A DNA stretch of 64,000 nucleotides from SIAQ01 sp963767835. GTDB lineage: Bacteria > Planctomycetota > Planctomycetia > Gemmatales > Gemmataceae. The notes beneath the pieces were generated by a model. The model made no database searches. It was not told where the DNA came from and saw only the letters and a program-made list of their open reading frames with translations. The stretch covers positions 62,001 to 126,000 of the forward strand of contig CAVYFY010000023.1 of assembly GCA_963767835.1 (NCBI GenBank). Reading direction: 5' to 3'. The position numbers and the translations under genes were made by a program. Positions 60,041 through 64,000 of this stretch are shown piece after piece; the stretch's first letter is position 1; each line of letters begins with the position of its first letter.

Positions 60041-61045
60041 ATGCGTTTTCCTCTCGGCTTTACCTATGCTCAATTCACCCATCGCCGCACGATGGAAAAA
60101 GCTAATCGGAAGCGCTATCCCACCGTCCTGATGCTTGAGCCGCTCTACACCTGCAATCTCGCTTGCCTGGGCTGTTCGGTCGAGCGCTATTCGGGCAAGC
60201 TGCAAGATCGCATGCCGCTGGAGCGCTGTTTCCAGGCCGTCGATGATTGCGGCGCCCCGATCGTCAACATTTGCGGCGGCGAACCGACGCTCTACCCCGA
60301 ACTCAAGCCGCTCGTCGAAGGCCTGATCGCCCGCGACAAGCACATCATCCTGTGCACCAACGCCCTCAAGCTCGACAGCAAGGTCTTCGGCGTCATCGCC
60401 CCCAGCTCGCGCCTCTTCTTGATGATCCACCTCGACGGCATGAAGGAGACGCACGATTTCGTTTGCAACCGCGAAGGCGTTTTCGACCAGGCCGTCGCCA
60501 TGATCAAGCAGGGTAAATCGCTCGGCTACCGCATCTACCTCAACGCCACCGTCTACAAGGAAACCGACATTGCCGAGATCGAGGCGCTATGCCGGCTGAC
60601 CGATCGGCTCCGCGCCGACGGCATCCTCATCTCGCCGGGCTACGAATATGCCAGCGTCGAGAACGACATCTTCCTGAGCAAGGAGCAAACGCACGAGAAG
60701 TTCCGCGCCATCCGCGAATTGGCCCGGCGCTATCGCGTCAACGCCACGCCGAAATTCCTGGAGTTCGCGGCGGGAATGGTGGACCTGCCCTGCTCGCCGT
60801 GGTCCACGGTGAACTACACGCCCAAGGGATGGAAGGCGCCGTGCTACCTGATCGAGGGGGAAGGCTATTTCCAGGACTGGAACGAATTCTGGGACAAGAC
60901 CGATTGGGCCTACTGGGAGAGCCGGCAGGACAGCCGCTGCCAAAATTGCAAAATGCACTCGGGCTTCGAGCACAGCGCGGTCAGCGAAGCGCTGATGACG
61001 ACCGGCGGCAAGCTGCGGTTGGCGGCGTGGTCGCTGGGTTGGTAG
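60041..61045 (+). CDS. hpnH: HpnH-type radical SAM protein (hopanoid adenosyl transferase family)
   Basis: 334 residues. Radical SAM cluster motif C-x3-C-x2-C in EPLYTCNLACLGCSVERY (Cys38, Cys42, Cys45), the GGEPTLYPELKPLVEG block and a C-terminal DUF3463-like segment (CQNCKMHSGFEHSAV). HpnH attaches 5'-deoxyadenosine to diploptene as the first step of bacteriohopanepolyol side-chain synthesis, known in planctomycetes. The CSVERYSG stretch after the cluster differs somewhat from proteobacterial HpnH, so a paralog with another isoprenoid substrate is possible. No other hopanoid gene is in the window. Confidence 0.88.
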   Translation: MRFPLGFTYAQFTHRRTMEKANRKRYPTVLMLEPLYTCNLACLGCSVERYSGKLQDRMPLERCFQAVDDCGAPIVNICGGEPTLYPELKPLVEGLIARDKHIILCTNALKLDSKVFGVIAPSSRLFLMIHLDGMKETHDFVCNREGVFDQAVAMIKQGKSLGYRIYLNATVYKETDIAEIEALCRLTDRLRADGILISPGYEYASVENDIFLSKEQTHEKFRAIRELARRYRVNATPKFLEFAAGMVDLPCSPWSTVNYTPKGWKAPCYLIEGEGYFQDWNEFWDKTDWAYWESRQDSRCQNCKMHSGFEHSAVSEALMTTGGKLRLAAWSLGW

Positions 61046-61049
61046 ATAT

Positions 61050-61130
61050 TAGCCACGGATGGAACACCGATGAAACACGGACAGGGGTCGCGATCTTATG
61101 CGTGTTTCATCGGTGTTCCATCCGTGGCTA
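61050..61130. repeat. Perfect 30-bp inverted repeat between convergent genes
   Basis: TAGCCACGGATGGAACACCG... (61050-61079) and its exact complement (61101-61130) with a 21-bp loop. Both hpnH and the thioredoxin-fold gene end within ten bases of it, so it may act as a bidirectional terminator. Confidence 0.93.
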
Positions 61131-61134
61131 TGTT

Positions 61135-62088
61135 TCACTTCTCCGCGAGCAGCTTTTTGAGCTCGGTTTCCACATGCGGGCTCGATTTCTCGCCCCCTAT
61201 CTCGATCAGACGAACCGTGCCCTTGCGGTCGATCAACACCACCTGCGGCAAGCTGTTGACGGCATAGGCGTCGAAGGCGTCCAGCGCGGCTTGCTTGGGC
61301 AGCGCCAGCAGCAGATGGTCAACCTTGTGATGCTTCGCAAACGCTTTCAATAGCGCCTGATCGGATTTCTTGTCCGCCTTGCCGACGGTGATGAGGCTGC
61401 CCGCTTCCATGTCGAAGCCGAGTTTCTGGTCGATGTCGGAAGGGTAGAAGGTGGCGCCGACGATCGTCAGACCTTGCTCTTTGTACGCCTTGCTCCAATC
61501 GGCAAAGCGCGGCAGATACGCGGCGGAACTGCTGGATCGCACCTCCCAGAAGTACAGCAGCACGACCTTGTCCTTGAGGCCCGACAGCTTGCCCGCCTTG
61601 CCGTTAATCGCCAAGTCGGCGGCAAAGTCGGGGGCGACTTTGCCCATGAGCCTGGCGTGTGAAGTCGATACCTTCTGGATGGCGCCGACGTTTTTGACGC
61701 TGAGCGAATAGGCGCCGCCATTGAAGTTGGCATTGAAGCTGGTGCAAACAATCTTGTATTCGCCGTCGGCCATGCAGTTGAACAGGATGCGGGCGTTGAG
61801 ATCATTGCTGCCGTCGTCCTCGGCCAATACCTTGCCCTTGCTGTCTTGCACGCGCACGATCGGCACGAATTGCATGCCGACCATGTTGACGGAGTAGGCT
61901 TTGCCGGCCTTCATGCGGACCGGATGAACCTGGAAAGGGCCGTCGCGCTGTGGATCGGTGGGGTCGTCCTTGGTAAGCTTGCCCTTGAACTGAAGGTCCG
62001 CGTCTTTTTCTTTTTCTTTGCCGCCCCCCTGCGTGAATCCCGCCGCCATCAGAAAAGCCAAAGCCGCAACGGCGCAATAACGTGCCAT
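61135..62088 (-). CDS. Exported PPC plus thioredoxin-fold protein lacking the CxxC motif
   Basis: 317 residues. Signal peptide (YCAVAALAFLMAAGFTQGG), then a PPC-like beta domain (about 33-135; VHPVRMKAGKAYSVNMVGMQ, YSLSVKNVG). Residues about 145-315 follow the TlpA/AhpC fold (LMGKVAPDFAADLAINGKAG, KVVLLYFWEVRSSSSAAYLP, VNSLPQVVLIDRKGTVRLIE with the cis-Pro). Where TlpA has W-C-x-x-C this protein has VRSSSSA, so both cysteines are replaced by serine or other residues. It cannot act as a thiol oxidoreductase and may be a binding protein. Related PPC sequence occurs in the 1113-aa protein at 7115. Confidence 0.82.
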   Translation of the reverse strand: MARYCAVAALAFLMAAGFTQGGGKEKEKDADLQFKGKLTKDDPTDPQRDGPFQVHPVRMKAGKAYSVNMVGMQFVPIVRVQDSKGKVLAEDDGSNDLNARILFNCMADGEYKIVCTSFNANFNGGAYSLSVKNVGAIQKVSTSHARLMGKVAPDFAADLAINGKAGKLSGLKDKVVLLYFWEVRSSSSAAYLPRFADWSKAYKEQGLTIVGATFYPSDIDQKLGFDMEAGSLITVGKADKKSDQALLKAFAKHHKVDHLLLALPKQAALDAFDAYAVNSLPQVVLIDRKGTVRLIEIGGEKSSPHVETELKKLLAEK

Positions 62089-62174
62089 GGTGAAGCCTCC
62101 GCGAGGGACACGATGATCTGTTGTTCGTTATATGGGATGACGAGCGAGAGGCGGTCTGCTGACTGCGAACGGGA

Positions 62175-62495
62175 TCATTTCTTCCGGATTGCCTGCGTGC
62201 GCGAGATGTCCTGAATCGCATCCGGGCGAACTTTTACCTGGGCTGCGTCCAGGGCATCCTGCCGGCGCAACGCTTCGCGTTCGGCGGCAATCCCCGCGGA
62301 CATCGATCGGCCCCAGACAAGGTAATGAAGCACGCCGACCGCGATGATGAGCACGCCGATGCCCAGCACATTGCCGACGATGCCGAGCGTGATCAGATAA
62401 AGAAAAAACAAAAACATGCCGCCTACCAGCGTGGACAGCGCGACGGCCAGCATATTCTCGCGTCCGCTCGATGGCGGTTGGGGTTCGGGTTCCAT
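62175..62495 (-). CDS. Two-helix membrane protein of unknown function
   Basis: 106 residues. Two adjoining hydrophobic segments (about 16-38 and 40-62; VGGMFLFFLYLITLGIVG, LGIGVLIIAVGVLHYLVW) and a charged C-terminal tail (ALRRQDALDAAQVKVRPDAI) in the cytoplasm. Start at 62495 with AGGAAGCC upstream. I recognise no family. Divergent from the acyl-CoA synthetase gene at 62590, with a 94-bp gap. Confidence 0.7.
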   Translation of the reverse strand: MEPEPQPPSSGRENMLAVALSTLVGGMFLFFLYLITLGIVGNVLGIGVLIIAVGVLHYLVWGRSMSAGIAAEREALRRQDALDAAQVKVRPDAIQDISRTQAIRKK

Positions 62496-62589
62496 GGCTT
62501 CCTCCAGAATGAGGCGAGCTTGCTTGCAGCGGCTCTACATTCATTGTAGAGTGGAAAAGACACGCCACGAAAAAAAATGGAATGGCCCA

Positions 62590-64000
62590 ATGGACCCCAA
62601 CACGCTGCCTGCGTTGTTTCATCAGCAAGCCGACCGGCTCGGTCCGCGCGTGGCATTGCGCTTCAAGAAGGACGGCCTTTACCACGACGTGCGCTGGGGC
62701 GAATACCGCGATCAAGTCGATTCCTGCGCGGCCGCGTTGGTGCAGCACGGCATCCAGCCGGGCGACCGCGTCGCGATCCTGGCGGAGAATCGTATCGAAT
62801 GGCTGGTCGCCGACATGGCGATCCTCGCGGCCGGCGCCGTCAACGTCCCCTTACACGCCCCGTTGAGCGCCAGGCAAGTTCAGTTCCAGCTCGACGATGC
62901 CGGCGTCCGCTTCGTGTTCGTGTCCGACGCAACCCAAGACGCGAAGATCCAGGAAATCCGCGCCTCGCTGCCCGACGTGCTGGGTGTCAGCTTTGACGCC
63001 ATTCGCTGGCAAGGATTCCTACAACGCGGGCGCATGGCGGCGGTATCCGTCAAAGCGGAGTTGCACCGCCGACAAGCAGCGTTCAAGCCCGACGACCTGG
63101 CGACCATCATCTACACCTCCGGCACCACCGGCCATCCCAAGGGGGTCATGCTCACCCAGCGCAATCTCCTCAGTAACGCCCTCGCGTTCAAGGTGGTTTC
63201 CCCCATCGGCCCCGATTCGGTCATCCTCAATTGGCTACCCTTTAGCCATATCTATGCCCGCACCGTCGATATCTATGTCCCGCTCGCCGTCGGCGCGACT
63301 TTGTGCCTGGGCGAGTCGGCCGACACCGTCATCGCCGATCTCGCGGCGATTCAGCCGACGAACATGTCCGGCGTGCCGCGGTTTTACGAAAAGGTGCTCG
63401 CGGCTGTCCAGCACGATGACCCGAAGGTGCTCGGCCAACGCTTGCGGGCGATCTTCGGTCCGCGCATCGATTTTCTCGGTTCCGGCGGCGCCCCCTTGCC
63501 CATCGCGGTCGCCCGTGCTTTCAAGAATGCCGGGCTGTTGGTTCTGCAAGGGTACGGCCTGACCGAGAGCTCGCCGGTCATCAGCTTCAATCGCCGCGAT
63601 CACCACAAAATCGAAACGGTCGGCCAGCCCGTCCCCGGCGTCGAGGTGCGCATCGGCCCGGACGACGAAATCCTCACGCGCGGCCCGCACGTCATGGCCG
63701 GCTACTGGAAGAGTCCCAAGGAAACCGCGGCCACGCTCATCGACGGCTGGTTGCACACCGGCGATTTGGGCCGCCTCGACGATGAAGGATTCTTGACGAT
63801 CACGGGCCGCAAGAAAGATTTGCTCGTCTTGTCCAACGGCAAGAAGGTGGCGCCGTCGCATCTGGAGGGAATCCTCCTGGGCGATCCGTGCATCGATCAG
63901 CTCGTGATCTGCGGCGAGGGGCGCAATTTCCTGACGGCGTTGGTGATCCCGCACTGGGCCAATGTCGCGCGGGCGATGTCGCTGGCCGATCCAATCGACG
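62590..64000 (+). CDS. Long-chain acyl-CoA synthetase (AMP-forming), 3' end outside window
   Basis: 470 codons are present and the frame is open at the window edge (family about 600). ANL superfamily motifs: IIYTSGTTGHPKGVMLTQRN (P-loop, A3), GYGLTESSPVIS (A5), GWLHTGDLGRLDDEGFLTIT (A7) and GRKKDLLVLSNGKKVAP (A8, hinge). It activates a fatty or other carboxylic acid to acyl-AMP, then acyl-CoA, in the cytoplasm. Start ATG at 62590 chosen because the family opens with LPALFHQQADRLGPRVALRF. Two nearer ATGs (62578, 62582) are out of frame. Confidence 0.93.
   Translation, partial: MDPNTLPALFHQQADRLGPRVALRFKKDGLYHDVRWGEYRDQVDSCAAALVQHGIQPGDRVAILAENRIEWLVADMAILAAGAVNVPLHAPLSARQVQFQLDDAGVRFVFVSDATQDAKIQEIRASLPDVLGVSFDAIRWQGFLQRGRMAAVSVKAELHRRQAAFKPDDLATIIYTSGTTGHPKGVMLTQRNLLSNALAFKVVSPIGPDSVILNWLPFSHIYARTVDIYVPLAVGATLCLGESADTVIADLAAIQPTNMSGVPRFYEKVLAAVQHDDPKVLGQRLRAIFGPRIDFLGSGGAPLPIAVARAFKNAGLLVLQGYGLTESSPVISFNRRDHHKIETVGQPVPGVEVRIGPDDEILTRGPHVMAGYWKSPKETAATLIDGWLHTGDLGRLDDEGFLTITGRKKDLLVLSNGKKVAPSHLEGILLGDPCIDQLVICGEGRNFLTALVIPHWANVARAMSLADPID

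Overview
The window comes from a high-GC bacterium that I place in the Planctomycetota, most likely Gemmataceae-like. The grounds are a DUF1559 pseudopilin-type protein, a WD40-repeat serine/threonine kinase, MJ0042-type zinc-ribbon membrane proteins, PPC-domain proteins, HpnH, an excisionase-HTH/receiver regulator and abundant short palindromic repeats. This placement rests on family content, not on a 16S or marker-gene search. No rRNA, tRNA or CRISPR array was recognised.

Layout. 0.4-7 kb: a regulator (one-base frameshift), a DUF2934 protein, a minus-strand pyrimidine operon carB - 77-aa protein - pyrE, and a membrane-anchored tyrosine phosphatase apparently fused to a FliL-like domain. 7-11.2 kb: a 1113-aa zinc-ribbon/PPC/beta-propeller protein and a beta-carbonic anhydrase. 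11.4-15.2 kb: a decayed accessory island with IS21 (istA/istB), a DUF5372/serine-recombinase element, IS630 remnants, an antitoxin gene with a truncated PIN toxin, and the 3' end of a CoA-disulfide-reductase/rhodanese gene. 15.2-24.7 kb: nnrE, eda, a D-threonine-aldolase-like enzyme, an MFS transporter, an MBL hydrolase, a UDP-sugar pyrophosphorylase, manC, a GxxExxY gene bounded by 38-bp inverted repeats, ruvX and an aldose 1-epimerase. 24.8-30.3 kb: kdpFABC with an extra tiny membrane ORF in front, and dgkA. 30.5-33 kb: a stand-alone rplC, a YmdB-type phosphoesterase and a lipoprotein. 33-50.7 kb: a complete 14-subunit complex I operon (nuoA to nuoN, minus strand) with two unrelated membrane-associated genes inserted between nuoF and nuoG. 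50.9-64 kb: an MJ0936-type phosphodiesterase, a C69/secernin-like protein, a DUF1559 protein plus lipoprotein, a WD40 kinase, a large exported protein, HpnH, a thioredoxin-fold protein without its cysteines, and an acyl-CoA synthetase running off the end.

Two themes cross the window. First, palindromic repeats of several families sit in many intergenic gaps, at most nuo junctions, and in frame inside carB (twice), nuoF and nuoG. Second, eleven one-base frameshifts in eight otherwise well-conserved genes lie mostly in short homopolymers; they look like assembly indels rather than real pseudogenes. Genes in the decayed island, by contrast, are genuinely truncated.
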